Assembly: GCF_022370835.2 (NCBI RefSeq) | Contig: NZ_CP092365.1 | Location: 3,224,001 to 3,288,000 of the forward strand | From: Mycolicibacillus parakoreensis | GTDB lineage: Bacteria > Actinomycetota > Actinomycetes > Mycobacteriales > Mycobacteriaceae | DNA: 64,000 nucleotides | Direction: 5' to 3' | In this document: positions 54,540-63,242 of the stretch, in pieces | How the letters are laid out: each line of letters starts with the position of its first letter | How positions within the stretch are numbered: position 1 is the stretch's first letter | Notes under the pieces: model-generated | Seen by the model: the letters and a program-made list of their open reading frames with translations, nothing else | Told to the model about the DNA's origin: nothing | Database searches by the model: none | Program-made: the position numbers and the translations under genes

Positions 54540-54665
54540 CTACGCGACACGAACGGGTCCCTCGGCAGCTGGAGCGGAATTACCGAGCCGCTCGGTCATC
54601 GCCCGCAGCCGTTTGAGGCAGGTCAGGGCAGTGCCCACGGTCGAGTGGAAGTCAGACTCGGTCAA
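54540..54665 (-). CDS. Small ORF before the helicase operon
   Basis: From a TTG at 54665, preceded by GTAGGAG, 41 codons read MTESDFHSTVGTALTCLKRL and end RVA at a TAG, 39 bases before the helicase start. The ribosome binding site and short amphipathic helix suggest a real small protein; there is no recognisable family. Upstream (54666-54837) there is only lower-GC sequence with a TACACT box (plus 54708-54713) on the same strand and no further gene. Confidence 0.4.
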   Translation of the reverse strand: MTESDFHSTVGTALTCLKRLRAMTERLGNSAPAAEGPVRVA

Positions 54666-54837
54666 CGCACTCCTACGAACTGAGCATTTCCTGTGCGGTT
54701 AGAAAGCAGTGTAAATGTACGCACCGACAATTTTCCTCGGGGTGTGAAATATCGGTGACTCCGATTCACCCGGCGAATGGCCGAGCCGGCTCGCCGGGTC
54801 GATGTCGGCGACCCTCGACACCCACCGCTGAAACCCC

Positions 54838-55587
54838 TCACCCCCGCAGCAACGCCCCCACACTGCCCGACCGCCACACCCTGCCGCTCGCGGTGCGCTG
54901 CCCGGAGGAGTTCAGCACCCGGGCGGTGGCCGCCTGCGAGACCCCGCAGCCGTCCACCAGCCACCGCACATAGCCGATCACCAGGGGTTTGCGGTAGCGC
55001 CACGGCACGTGGGCCGGCGGCAACACCGGCGGTCCCGCGCTCTCCTGCCTGCGGTGATCACCGCCGGCGACCGACGTGCGCTTCGGCCCGACCGTGCGCG
55101 CCGCGGCCACCAGCGTCCGTTCGATCTCCGCACTCAGCTTCTTCACCCCGGCGGCCGCCAGGGCGGCGTTGTCCAACGCGTCGACGGCGCGCACCTCGGA
55201 GCGCAGCGCCCAGTCGATCTCGTTGACCCCGCTCTCGGCGGGAAGCGCCCACAGCTTGCGCCCCGTGCGCAGGTTGAGCCCATGACGCTGCAGCACCAGG
55301 CTGATCCGCCGTGAGTGCTGCTCGCGACCCAAATCCGGGCTCAGAAACGGCACCCAGATGTCCAGGTGATCGGCGATGGCCCTCGCCAGCGCGGCCACCA
55401 CCGCGGCGATCTCGGTCAGATCGGCGGTGCGGCCGGGTTCCCAAAGGTCAAACGCGTAGATGTCGGCGACCACGAAGCCACGCCGCTGGGCAGTCGCGGT
55501 CAGATCCTCGCGGTGTGCGGTGGTGTCGGTGTCCCCGAGCAGCAGCACCGCGGTGTTCGTCGCCGACGGCCCCACCAGTGATGTCAT
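54838..55587 (-). CDS. Unknown protein downstream of SAM-IV-like RNA copy 2
   Basis: The 249-residue protein has a Rossmann-like start (TAVLLLGDTDTTAHREDLTA, then RRGFVVADIYAFDLWEP), a helical middle with LDIWVPFLSPDLG and SRRISLVLQRHGLNL, and a C-terminal basic domain WRYRKPLVIGYVRWLVDGCG, ending ARVLNSSGQRTASGRVWRSG, which resembles the C-terminal helix-turn-helix of serine recombinases. The N-terminal segment could be a nucleotide- or DNA-processing fold, but no catalytic motif is clear. GGGAGG lies 7 bases before the ATG, and the conserved end of the RNA element is 34 nt before it. Confidence 0.6.
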   Translation of the reverse strand: MTSLVGPSATNTAVLLLGDTDTTAHREDLTATAQRRGFVVADIYAFDLWEPGRTADLTEIAAVVAALARAIADHLDIWVPFLSPDLGREQHSRRISLVLQRHGLNLRTGRKLWALPAESGVNEIDWALRSEVRAVDALDNAALAAAGVKKLSAEIERTLVAAARTVGPKRTSVAGGDHRRQESAGPPVLPPAHVPWRYRKPLVIGYVRWLVDGCGVSQAATARVLNSSGQRTASGRVWRSGSVGALLRG

Positions 55588-55619
55588 CGCTAGCCTCCCG
55601 ATGTCGTCAGGCCCCCACC

Positions 55620-55740
55620 CGGAGGCGCTCTTACCGGTGCCGGTCGGCACCGGTCGCTTCGTCATCCGAGCCACCCACGAGCGTGGGGTTGGCGCGCCGC
55701 CCAGTCGGAGCTTGTCGACGGCGACTCATGAAGCTGCCCC
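55620..55740 (-). ncRNA. SAM-IV-like riboswitch candidate, copy 2
   Basis: A -10 box TACCGT (plus 55742-55747) precedes P1 GCTTC/GAAGC (55730-55734 with 55656-55660). The J1/2 segment ATGAGT matches the SAM-IV form better than the other copies. P2 CCGTC/GGCGG keeps pairing through a U-G pair where copy 1 has U-A. The loop/P3-distal pseudoknot TCCGA/TCGGA and the P3-loop/tail pseudoknot CGCTC/GAGCG are both present, and a long hairpin (ACCGGTGCCG with CGGCACCGGT) stands where SAM-IV has its extra helix. GCCTCC of the tail is complementary to GGAGGC at the ribosome binding site of the gene at 55587. Confidence 0.7.
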
Positions 55741-55789
55741 TACGGTATCGACGGCCTCTGACATTTCTGCGCCACCGAATCCATCGTTC

Positions 55790-56383
55790 TCAGCGCCCTT
55801 CCCGCAGCGCCGCGTTGATCTCCGCTACCTGCTCATCGACCCGGTATTTGTCACCGCGCAGATAGGCCCAACTCGCCGCGGTCGGCCGCAGTTCAACCAG
55901 CCGTCTGCCGTAGCGGGCCCGAAGGATCGCCGCCACCTCCTTGAACCGGCCGATGCCCTCCCAGAATGTCCGCTCGCGGAAGAGCTCGCGATCGCCGTGG
56001 CGCACCACCGTCCAGCGCTCACCGTCGACGCTCACCTCATCCCAGTCCAGAGCCAGCTGCTCCCCGTCGAGGTCGGGCAGTTGCTCCCCGTCCCGAAGCA
56101 GCGATTCGTACATCTGCCGCCGGTGAGTCATCTGTTCCTCGGCTCGGGGCAGCTCCTTGATGGCCCGCGGGTTGCCCGCCGCCGCAGCCTCGCGGGTCTC
56201 GGCGATCGTCGGGAACAAGACGATCAGGATCATGCAGCAACATTTCGGGCAGCACAGATCGAACAGGTCGGCGTGCATGTCCAGATAGGGCATCTGCGGC
56301 CCGGTCCAGCCGCAGCGCGGGCAGGTGATCTCGGTGTCGCGTTGGTCGTCGAACTCCCAGTACCTCATGAATTTAGCGCTCAC
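55790..56383 (-). CDS. Zinc-ribbon protein of unknown function
   Basis: The 197-residue protein has an N-terminal cysteine set CPRCGWTG...DLCCPKCCCMI (about 21-52), a probable zinc ribbon, followed by a helical region and a conserved-looking middle RHGDRELFRERTFWEGIG...RFKEVAAILRARYG. It ends in KYRVDEQVAEINAALREGR. No function is known. GTG 56383 overlaps the previous stop (GTGA); an ATG five codons later is an alternative. It is the third gene of the unit that begins after RNA copy 3. Confidence 0.65.
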   Translation of the reverse strand: MSAKFMRYWEFDDQRDTEITCPRCGWTGPQMPYLDMHADLFDLCCPKCCCMILIVLFPTIAETREAAAAGNPRAIKELPRAEEQMTHRRQMYESLLRDGEQLPDLDGEQLALDWDEVSVDGERWTVVRHGDRELFRERTFWEGIGRFKEVAAILRARYGRRLVELRPTAASWAYLRGDKYRVDEQVAEINAALREGR

Positions 56384-56592
56384 GGTGCCCCCTTTCCTGG
56401 GTGCGGATCGGTGTGCTGAGGTGGCGCGTCCAGCTCGCTCAGCCGGTGGACCGGCATCGTGATGCCGTGATGGTCACGCTTCGCCCGTTCCAGCAGTTGC
56501 CGGGTGGTCTCGCCGGGGCGCCGACGCAGCGGTGGGCGGCACGCCTCGATACGTCCTGACGTGGCCACATTGAACTGGACAATCGAAACCAT
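56380..56592 (-). CDS. Small unknown protein coupled to its neighbours
   Basis: The 70-residue protein MVSIVQFNVATSGRIEACRP... is basic and contains GETTRQLLERAKRDHHGITM, a short amphipathic helix. No family is recognised. It starts 12 bases after the stop of the preceding 77-residue protein and overlaps the next gene by 4 bases, so it is probably real and part of one operon. Confidence 0.45.
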   Translation of the reverse strand: MVSIVQFNVATSGRIEACRPPLRRRPGETTRQLLERAKRDHHGITMPVHRLSELDAPPQHTDPHPGKGAP

Positions 56593-56604
56593 TTAGAGCA
56601 CATG

Positions 56605-56838
56605 TCATTTCGGCAACCACTCCGCGTACCCGCCGAAACGTTGCGCCGCGGCCATCACCTGCGCGTCGTGATGCCACACCGTGAGGGTCAGATCCTGTCC
56701 GGCGATGTCGATCCTGCCGTCGTCGTGGACGGCGGTCACCTTGACCTTGATGACCGGCTGGTCGGGTTCAACGGGGTTGTAGCCGTGAATCCAGTGCATG
56801 TGATGGCCGGGTGCATAGGACCCGCGGGGAGACGACAT
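56605..56838 (-). CDS. Small unknown protein downstream of SAM-IV-like RNA copy 3
   Basis: The 77-residue protein begins MSSPRGSYAPGHHMHWIHGY and continues as beta-strands (VIKVKVTAVHDDGRIDIAGQ, LTLTVWHHDAQVMAAAQ), ending in GGYAEWLPK. It may be a small beta-barrel; no family is recognised. The ATG has GGAG 6 bases before it, within GGAGTGCTCC, which can fold on itself. The conserved end of the RNA element lies 34 nt before the ATG. It is first in a three-gene unit. Confidence 0.55.
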   Translation of the reverse strand: MSSPRGSYAPGHHMHWIHGYNPVEPDQPVIKVKVTAVHDDGRIDIAGQDLTLTVWHHDAQVMAAAQRFGGYAEWLPK

Positions 56839-56871
56839 AGGAGCACTCCAGAATGTCCGGGCCTCCGGTGA

Positions 56872-56992
56872 AGAGGCGCTCTTGTCGCACACCGGTCGGC
56901 GGCGACCGCTTCGTCATCCGAGCCACCCACGAGCGTGGGGTTGGCGTGTCGTCCAGTCGGAGCTTGGCGACGACATCTCGTGAAGCACCTCT
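56872..56992 (-). ncRNA. SAM-IV-like riboswitch candidate, copy 3
   Basis: A -10 box TATCAT (plus 56994-56999) precedes P1 GCTTC/GAAGC (56982-56986 with 56908-56912). P2 is GTCGTC/GACGAC, different in sequence from copies 1 and 2 but still fully paired, which is compensatory change. Loop TCCGA/TCGGA and P3-loop CGCTC/tail GAGCG pseudoknots are both kept, as is the tail AAGAGCGCCTC. The hairpin after P1 is GGTCG-CCG-CCGACC. The similarity to SAM-IV is by topology and conserved junctions; ligand binding is not shown. Confidence 0.7.
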
Positions 56993-57087
56993 GATGATAG
57001 CGCAGGCGACGGACAGTCGCGGATTCTGTGGTCGAGGCGGGCACACCAGGGACCACCCCCGAGGAGTCCCGCCGACGCTGCGGCATC

Positions 57088-57948
57088 ATGGCATCCGTGT
57101 CGCATTACTATCCGGCCATCGCCGAGATCATCGAGACCCTGCAGGTGGAGCGACTCGATGAGCACCGCTTCCGCGCCACCCAGTTGGACAACCCGGCGCA
57201 CCACATCGTCGGCGGGCACATCGGCGGCCAGGCGGTGATGGCCGCGGCCCTCACCGCACCGGGACGCACCGCGCACAGCGTGCACACCTATTACGTGCGC
57301 CCCGGAGACGCCAGCCGCCCGGTGGAGTTGCGCGTCACCGCGATCCGCGACGGCGGCACGTTGGCCACCCGGCAGGTCACCGCCCACCAGGACGAGAAGA
57401 TCCTGCTGGAGACCCTCGCCTCGTTCAGCACCGAGATCGATGCCCCCGACTACCACCGGCAGTGCCCCGAGGTCCCCGCCCCGGAGACCCTGCCCCCGAT
57501 GCAGGCGCAGCTGGCCGACTACGCCGACGAGCTCGACGGCCACTGGGTGCACCCCCGCCCGTTCGCGCTGCGCTACATCGACCCGCCGTCCCGGTTGGCC
57601 GTCGAGCTGCCCGAGGCGTCACCGCGGCAGCGGCTGTGGTGGCGACCCGACGGCACGGTCCCCGACGACCCGCGGTTGCACACCAGTCTTTTGACCTACC
57701 TGAGCGGGGTCACCATGGTCGAGACGGCGCTGGTGATGCGCCGGGCCACCCCGGCCAGCACGTTCAACGCGCTCATCGACCACGCGCTGTGGTTTCAACG
57801 CCCGGTGGACCTGTCCGATTGGGTGCTCTCCGACCAGGTTTCCCCCAGCGGGACCGGCGGGCGCGGCCTGGTCAACGCCACCATGTACAACCGCTCCGGC
57901 CAGCTGGTGTGCACCGCCACCCAGGAGCTCTACTTCGGCCGCGGCTAG
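57088..57948 (+). CDS. tesB: Acyl-CoA thioesterase II (TesB)
   Basis: This 286-residue double-hotdog thioesterase hydrolyses acyl-CoA. Family landmarks are HHIVGGHIGGQAVMAA (about 40-55), HSVHTYYVRPGDASRPVEL, SFSTEI, and in the second half YLSGVTMVETALVM, then FNALIDHALWFQRPVDLSDW with the catalytic Asp, and GGRGLVNATMYNRSG. The ATG at 57088 is used, as 20 residues of the longer frame are non-family. It is the first chromosomal gene after the island and converges on the POT transporter gene. Confidence 0.92.
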   Translation: MASVSHYYPAIAEIIETLQVERLDEHRFRATQLDNPAHHIVGGHIGGQAVMAAALTAPGRTAHSVHTYYVRPGDASRPVELRVTAIRDGGTLATRQVTAHQDEKILLETLASFSTEIDAPDYHRQCPEVPAPETLPPMQAQLADYADELDGHWVHPRPFALRYIDPPSRLAVELPEASPRQRLWWRPDGTVPDDPRLHTSLLTYLSGVTMVETALVMRRATPASTFNALIDHALWFQRPVDLSDWVLSDQVSPSGTGGRGLVNATMYNRSGQLVCTATQELYFGRG

Positions 57949-57957
57949 CGCAACGAG

Positions 57958-59406
57958 CTAGCGCACCCCGGCCGTCAACCGCCGCACCGCCGGCGCGGCC
58001 ACCGCCAACGCCAGCCCGGCCGCCACCGCCACGCCCCCGATGACCCCGAAGTAGGGAACCTCGTGGGCCGGGTCGTAGTGGCCGGCGAGCATGCCGGCCG
58101 CGGTGGTGCCCAGCGACACCGACAGGAAGAACAGCGCCACCATCTGGGTGTGAAACGCCTTCGGCGCCAGCTTGGTGGTCACCGACAGCCCGATCGGGGA
58201 GACCAACAGCTCGGCGACGGTGAACAACAACACGATCCCGCCGACCGCCACCAAAGACGCACCGGCGCGCCCGGCCAGCGGCACGAACCCCCAGAACGCC
58301 ACCCCCATGATCGCCAAACCGAGGGCGAACTTGACCGGGGTGCCCGGCTGGCGTCGCCCGAGTTTCGTCCACAGCGCCGCGAACACCCCGGACAGCGCCA
58401 CGATGAACACCGGGTTGATCGCCAGCACCCAGCTCGGCGGGATCTGCCAGCCGAGAATCACCCGGTTCACCCGCTGGTCGGCGTAGAGCGCCAACACCGT
58501 GAACTGTTGTTGAAACAGCGCCCAGAACACCACGCTGGCGGCGAACAGCGGCAAGAACCCGAGAACCCGGCGCCGCTCCACCGCATCCAGGCGCCGGCTG
58601 GACAGGATGACGACCAGGTAGCCGAGCGCGGCCAGCGCGGCGGCCCCGGCCATCACCGTCGCCAGGTTCGCCGCGGTGATCACCCCGTCACCCACCAGCG
58701 CGGCGATCACCACGCCCAGCCCGATCACCGCCATCACCACCCGGCGACGCCACTGCCACGCGAGCGGGTTGACCACCTCGTGTGCGGAGTCCGGTAGCCC
58801 ACGGCGGGACAGCGCATACTGGGTCAATCCGGCGGCCATGCCGAGTGCGGCCGCACCGAACCCGACGTGAAAACCCAGGCGGGTCTGCAACAGCCCGGTC
58901 AGCAGCGGGCCGAGCAGCGCCCCGATGTTGACCCCGAGATAGAACAGCAGAAACCCGGCATCGCGGCGCGGGTCGTCGAGTGCGTACAGCGAGCCGACCA
59001 ATGCGGTGGCATTGGCTTTCACCCCGCCGCTGCCCACCGCGATCAACACCAGCCCACCGGCCAGCCCGGCGGCCCCCGGCACCAGCGCCAACACGATGTG
59101 CCCGGCCATCACCGTCACCGCGGAGCCGAACAGCACCCGCTCGCAACCGAATACCCGATCGGCCAGCCATGCGCCGACGATGGTCGCCAGATACACCCCG
59201 CCGCCGTAGGCGCCGACGATCCCGGTGGCCACCGTGGTGTCGATGCCCAGCCCGCCGCGGTCGACGGAGTAGTACATGTAGTACAAGACGATGCCCTGCA
59301 TCCCGTAGAACGAGAACCGTTCCCACAGCTCCAGTCCGAACAGGTTCGCCAGCATCCTGGGATGACCGAAGAAGCTGCGCCGCCGGGGGATTCGGGGTGC
59401 CGACAC
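57958..59406 (-). CDS. POT/PTR2 family proton-coupled peptide transporter
   Basis: The 482-residue membrane protein has about 12-14 hydrophobic helices and the POT signature LWERFSFYGMQGIVLYYMYY (E-x-x-E-R-F-type motif in helix 1, near residues 27-46), followed by GAYGGGVYLATIVGAWLADR and FYLGVNIGALLGPLL. These carriers import di- and tripeptides with protons. The GTG start is supported by family length. It is convergent with tesB, with 9 bases between the genes. Confidence 0.9.
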   Translation of the reverse strand: MSAPRIPRRRSFFGHPRMLANLFGLELWERFSFYGMQGIVLYYMYYSVDRGGLGIDTTVATGIVGAYGGGVYLATIVGAWLADRVFGCERVLFGSAVTVMAGHIVLALVPGAAGLAGGLVLIAVGSGGVKANATALVGSLYALDDPRRDAGFLLFYLGVNIGALLGPLLTGLLQTRLGFHVGFGAAALGMAAGLTQYALSRRGLPDSAHEVVNPLAWQWRRRVVMAVIGLGVVIAALVGDGVITAANLATVMAGAAALAALGYLVVILSSRRLDAVERRRVLGFLPLFAASVVFWALFQQQFTVLALYADQRVNRVILGWQIPPSWVLAINPVFIVALSGVFAALWTKLGRRQPGTPVKFALGLAIMGVAFWGFVPLAGRAGASLVAVGGIVLLFTVAELLVSPIGLSVTTKLAPKAFHTQMVALFFLSVSLGTTAAGMLAGHYDPAHEVPYFGVIGGVAVAAGLALAVAAPAVRRLTAGVR

Positions 59407-59423
59407 CGGGTGGTGACCGCCGT

Positions 59424-60491
59424 TCAGCGGAATCGGTTGAGCGACGGGAACTTATCGAACACCCGATCCCGCAGCCGCGGCGGCGCCGGGGGCGGGCCCG
59501 CCGGAGCCGCCGGGGCCACATAGGCCGGCTCACCCGCCGGTTCGGCCACCGGCGCAGGCTCAGGCTCAGAAGCCGGCTCGTCGAGGACCGGCGGCGCGGC
59601 CGGTGCCGGCTCGACGACCGCCGGCTCCTGCGGGCTGGGCGGGGCGTCCGGTGCCGGTGGCCCCCGCGGCGGGGCCGGTGCGGAGTGCTCCGGGGGCTCG
59701 GCGGCGCTGCCGGTGCGCTCCGGCGGCGCAGCCGGCGCGGACCCGCCGGTGGACATCCCGATCGACACCCCGGCGACGGCGACCACACCGGCGGCGAGCG
59801 CGGCGATCAGCGCCGGGCGCACCGCTTTGCGCCGCGGTGTCGCCGTGGCCGGTGGCGCGGCGGAAACGGCGCGCGCCGCGGCCAGCGCCACCCCGCGGGG
59901 CAGGGCGAACGCCGCCTCGCTGGCGGTGATCACCGGCTGGGTCGCGGTCTGGCCCACCGCCGCGACCACCTCGTCGACGTCACCGGAGCCGAGCACGAAG
60001 ATCGCATCGGGGCGCGGGCGCACCGCGGCGACCCGGGCGGCGACCTCGCCGATCAGCCCCGGCGAGTCGGGGCGCTCGACGCGCTCGACCGCCAGGCGCT
60101 GCGAGCCGACGGTGGCCACCGCGGTGGCGTCGGGCTCGATGTCGCAGACCACCACGAACGGGCAACCGGCCCGCTCGGCGATGCCGGCGGCGAGCACCTT
60201 GAGCGCCTCGGTCTGGGTGATCGCCACCGCGCGGGGTCCGAGCCCGTGGGATTTGCACGCCGCGTGCACCGCCATCGCCGCCGACTCGGCACCCGCACAC
60301 CAGCTCAGCCCCACCGCGTGCAGACGGTGCTCTTCGGCCAGGGCCGCGATCAGCGGATCGGGGTCGAACCCGGCGGCCTCGTCGATCGCCAGCACCCCGC
60401 GGTCGACCGCGGCACCGGCGCCGCTGGCCCCGTCGACGAGCACCCAGCGCAGCTCCGCCGCGGCGACCACCAGACCGAGCACCCGGTCCAC
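59424..60491 (-). CDS. DUF7159-type mycobacterial protein
   Basis: The 355-residue protein has an N-terminal domain resembling actin-like ATPase folds (MDRVLGLVVAAAELRWVLVD; VVCDIEPDATAVATVGSQRL; IFVLGSGDVDEVVAAV), a single membrane helix (about 226-248), and a 100-residue Pro/Ala-rich tail ending RVFDKFPSLNRFR. This layout is common to mycobacterial proteins of the DUF7159 group, whose role is unknown. GGAGGTGA lies just before the GTG start. The 256 bases to the next gene hold nothing clear. Confidence 0.75.
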   Translation of the reverse strand: MDRVLGLVVAAAELRWVLVDGASGAGAAVDRGVLAIDEAAGFDPDPLIAALAEEHRLHAVGLSWCAGAESAAMAVHAACKSHGLGPRAVAITQTEALKVLAAGIAERAGCPFVVVCDIEPDATAVATVGSQRLAVERVERPDSPGLIGEVAARVAAVRPRPDAIFVLGSGDVDEVVAAVGQTATQPVITASEAAFALPRGVALAAARAVSAAPPATATPRRKAVRPALIAALAAGVVAVAGVSIGMSTGGSAPAAPPERTGSAAEPPEHSAPAPPRGPPAPDAPPSPQEPAVVEPAPAAPPVLDEPASEPEPAPVAEPAGEPAYVAPAAPAGPPPAPPRLRDRVFDKFPSLNRFR

Positions 60492-60747
60492 CGCTCACCT
60501 CCGATCCTGCGACGATCCCGCGCCGGCCCCGCCCGAGGCCGCGTCCGAGGCTACCGGGGCACCCCCGGAGCGGACCGAAACCGCCCCCGGGCGACCCGGT
60601 AACGTGCAGGTATGGCCTGGTCCCCGGATGTCGTGTGCTGCCCGGGCCCGATCCGCGCCAACGGCGGCGACGATGCTGTCCCCCACCAGCTATCAGGCCG
60701 CCCCCCTGTGAAGGAGCCGACGGCCACCGACACGTTCTGACCTGCCG

Positions 60748-63156
60748 ATGCGTGTGGACGGCGACGAGATCGAGGTCACCGGCGACCTGCTGCAGCCGCT
60801 GACCCGGCGCACCGGTGATCTGCTGCGGCTGGCCGCCGCGCTGGGGCTGCTCGCTGTGGTGATCGCCAGTTCGCTGATCACCCGCCCCGAATGGGTGGCG
60901 CTGGAGAGATCGCTCTCACAGGTGCTCGGCCCGCTGTCGGCCACCCAGGGCCGGGTGGTGCACGTGGCCTACGGGGTGGCGCTGATGGTGCTGCCGTTCG
61001 TGATCCTCATCGCGCTGCTCATCGCCCGCCACCGTCGCCTGCTCGGGGCCGCGCTGGCCGCCGCGCTGGCCGCCGCGCTGATCATGTCGATCCACGGCAC
61101 CAGCATCCACCCGCCGCACTGGAACCTGGATCTGCCGCACGAGCCGGGCAGCGTGCTGGTGCAGTTCCTCGACGACTCCCGCTGGGTGGCGATGCTCGCC
61201 GCGCTGCTGACCGTGGCCGGGCCGTGGCTGCCGGTGCGCTGGCAACGCTGGTGGTGGACGCTGCTGTTGGCGTTCGTGCCGGTCCACCTGGCGATCAACG
61301 CGGTGGTGCCGCCCCGGTCGGTGCTCGGGCTGACGGTGGGGTTCCTCGTCGGCGCACTGGTGATCCTCGCCGTCGGCACCCCCGCGCTGGAGGTGCCGCT
61401 GACCAGCGCCGTGCGCGCCCTGGCCGGGCGCGGTTACGCGGTGTCGGCGCTGACGGTGCTGCGCCCCGCGCGCCGCGACGGGCTGCTGTTGTTGGCCAGC
61501 GCCACCGCGCCGGAGACCGGGCCCGAGCCCGCGGCGAGCACCGCGGTGCTCCTCGAGCTCTACGGGCCGCATCAGCGCAGCGGCGGGGTGCTGCAGCAGA
61601 TCTGGCACAAGCTGCGCCTGCAACCCACCGAGACCGCCCCGCTGCACGCCTCGATGCGCCGCATCGTCGAGCACCGCGCCTTGATGTCGATCGCGATCGG
61701 GGCGGTCGGGGTGGCCAACACCGCCCCGGTCGCCGCCGACGCGCTGGATCGCGGCTGGTCGCTGTATGCCTACCGGCCCGTGCACGGCACCCCGCTCAGC
61801 GAGTGCGCCGACACCACCCCGGTGCGCCGGGTGTGGGAGTCGCTGCGCCGGCTGCACGACCATCGCATCACCCACGGTGATCTGCGCGCCGACAACATCA
61901 CCGTCACCCACGACGGCGAACTGCAGGTGCTCTTCGGCGGGTTCGCCAACGCCGAATACGGCGCCAACCCCGCGCTGCGCGAATCCGACATCGCCCACCT
62001 GCTGGTGACGACCTCCCAGATCTATGACACTGAGTCGGCGGTGACCGCGGCGATCGACGAGTTCGGCGCCGACGCGGTGCTCACCGCGTCGCGCCGGCTC
62101 ACCAAATCCGCGGTGCCGGCTCGGATCCGTCGCTCGGTGCCCGACGCCGGGGCGCTGATCGCCGCGATCCGCGCCACCGTGATGCAACACACCGGCGCCG
62201 ACCAGATCGAACCGGCCACGATCACTCGGTTCACCCGCAGCCAGCTGATCCAGCTGGTTCTTCTGGTCGCCCTGGTCTACGTCGCCTACCCGTTCCTCAG
62301 CGCCGCCCCCACGTTCGCCTCCCAGATCGTCGACGCCAACTGGTGGTGGGCTTTGGGCGGGCTGGCCGTGATGGCCGGCACGTTCGCCGCGGCGGCCACC
62401 GCGCTGTGGGCGGCCGCCGACGGGCTGGTCAGCTGGCGGCGCCTGACGCTGATGCAGGTCGGCAACACCTTCGCCGCGACCACCACCCCGGCCGGGCTCG
62501 GTGGGCTGGCACTGTCGACCCGGTTCCTGCAGAAAAGCGGGCTGCCGGCGCTGCGGGCCACCGCCGCGGTGACGTTGCAGCAGGTGGTGCAGGTGCTGGT
62601 GCACCTGACGCTGCTGGTGGTCATCGTCTTCGCGGCCGGAAGCTCCACGCAGCTGGCCAGCTTCGTGCCCGACCCCACCGTGCTCTACCTGGTCGCCGGG
62701 GCCGCGCTGGGGCTCATCGGCGTCAGTGTGCTGGTGCCGCGGCTGCGCCGCTGGCTGGCGACCTCGGTGCGCCCCAAACTCCAGGAGGTCACCGCCGAGC
62801 TGGTGGAGGTGATCCGCCAACCCAAACGGCTGGCGCTGATCGTGCTCGGCGACGCCGGCACCACCCTGGGCTCGGCGGTGGTGCTGTGGATGAGCATCCA
62901 CGCCTTCGGCGGGACCACCGGGTTCGCCACCGTCGCGATGGTGACGATGGTCGCCGAGACCCTCGCCTCGGCCGCGCCCACCCCCGGCGGGGTCGGCGCG
63001 GTGGAGGCCGCGGTGATCGGCGCGCTGGCCGCGTTCGGGGTGCCCGCCGCGCTCGGGGTGCCCGCCACCCTGCTGTATCGGGTGGTCAGCTGCTGGATCC
63101 CGGTGTTCGCCGGGTGGCCGGTGATGCGCTGGCTGACCCGCACCGATCTGATCTGA
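60748..63156 (+). CDS. Large LPG-synthase-like membrane protein with kinase-like insert
   Basis: The 802-residue protein has N-terminal membrane helices (about 30-220), a soluble middle, and a C-terminal set of helices (about 490-800) like the lysylphosphatidylglycerol synthase/flippase TM region (UPF0104): [20 protein letters not shown] and [19 protein letters not shown]. The middle contains [20 protein letters not shown] (near 375), which matches the catalytic loop of a protein-kinase-like fold (H-x-D-x4-N), then [11 protein letters not shown] where the DFG aspartate is missing. It may act in lipid transport or modification; that is inferred. Confidence 0.82.
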   Translation: MRVDGDEIEVTGDLLQPLTRRTGDLLRLAAALGLLAVVIASSLITRPEWVALERSLSQVLGPLSATQGRVVHVAYGVALMVLPFVILIALLIARHRRLLGAALAAALAAALIMSIHGTSIHPPHWNLDLPHEPGSVLVQFLDDSRWVAMLAALLTVAGPWLPVRWQRWWWTLLLAFVPVHLAINAVVPPRSVLGLTVGFLVGALVILAVGTPALEVPLTSAVRALAGRGYAVSALTVLRPARRDGLLLLASATAPETGPEPAASTAVLLELYGPHQRSGGVLQQIWHKLRLQPTETAPLHASMRRIVEHRALMSIAIGAVGVANTAPVAADALDRGWSLYAYRPVHGTPLSECADTTPVRRVWESLRRLHDHRITHGDLRADNITVTHDGELQVLFGGFANAEYGANPALRESDIAHLLVTTSQIYDTESAVTAAIDEFGADAVLTASRRLTKSAVPARIRRSVPDAGALIAAIRATVMQHTGADQIEPATITRFTRSQLIQLVLLVALVYVAYPFLSAAPTFASQIVDANWWWALGGLAVMAGTFAAAATALWAAADGLVSWRRLTLMQVGNTFAATTTPAGLGGLALSTRFLQKSGLPALRATAAVTLQQVVQVLVHLTLLVVIVFAAGSSTQLASFVPDPTVLYLVAGAALGLIGVSVLVPRLRRWLATSVRPKLQEVTAELVEVIRQPKRLALIVLGDAGTTLGSAVVLWMSIHAFGGTTGFATVAMVTMVAETLASAAPTPGGVGAVEAAVIGALAAFGVPAALGVPATLLYRVVSCWIPVFAGWPVMRWLTRTDLI

Positions 63157-63242
63157 ACCGGCCCGCGGGGGTTGCCGGGACGCGGATTGGGGTCGATGCT
63201 GATCCCACCAGCGTTCGAGGACCGACGATCAAGGACGAGACC

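Noticed and set aside
29399..56992. The threefold repeat as a MITE, IS end or CRISPR-like repeat
   Set aside because: The copies have compensatory changes in stems, constant distance to start codons and a -10 box each, without terminal inverted repeats or target duplications; only three widely spaced copies exist.
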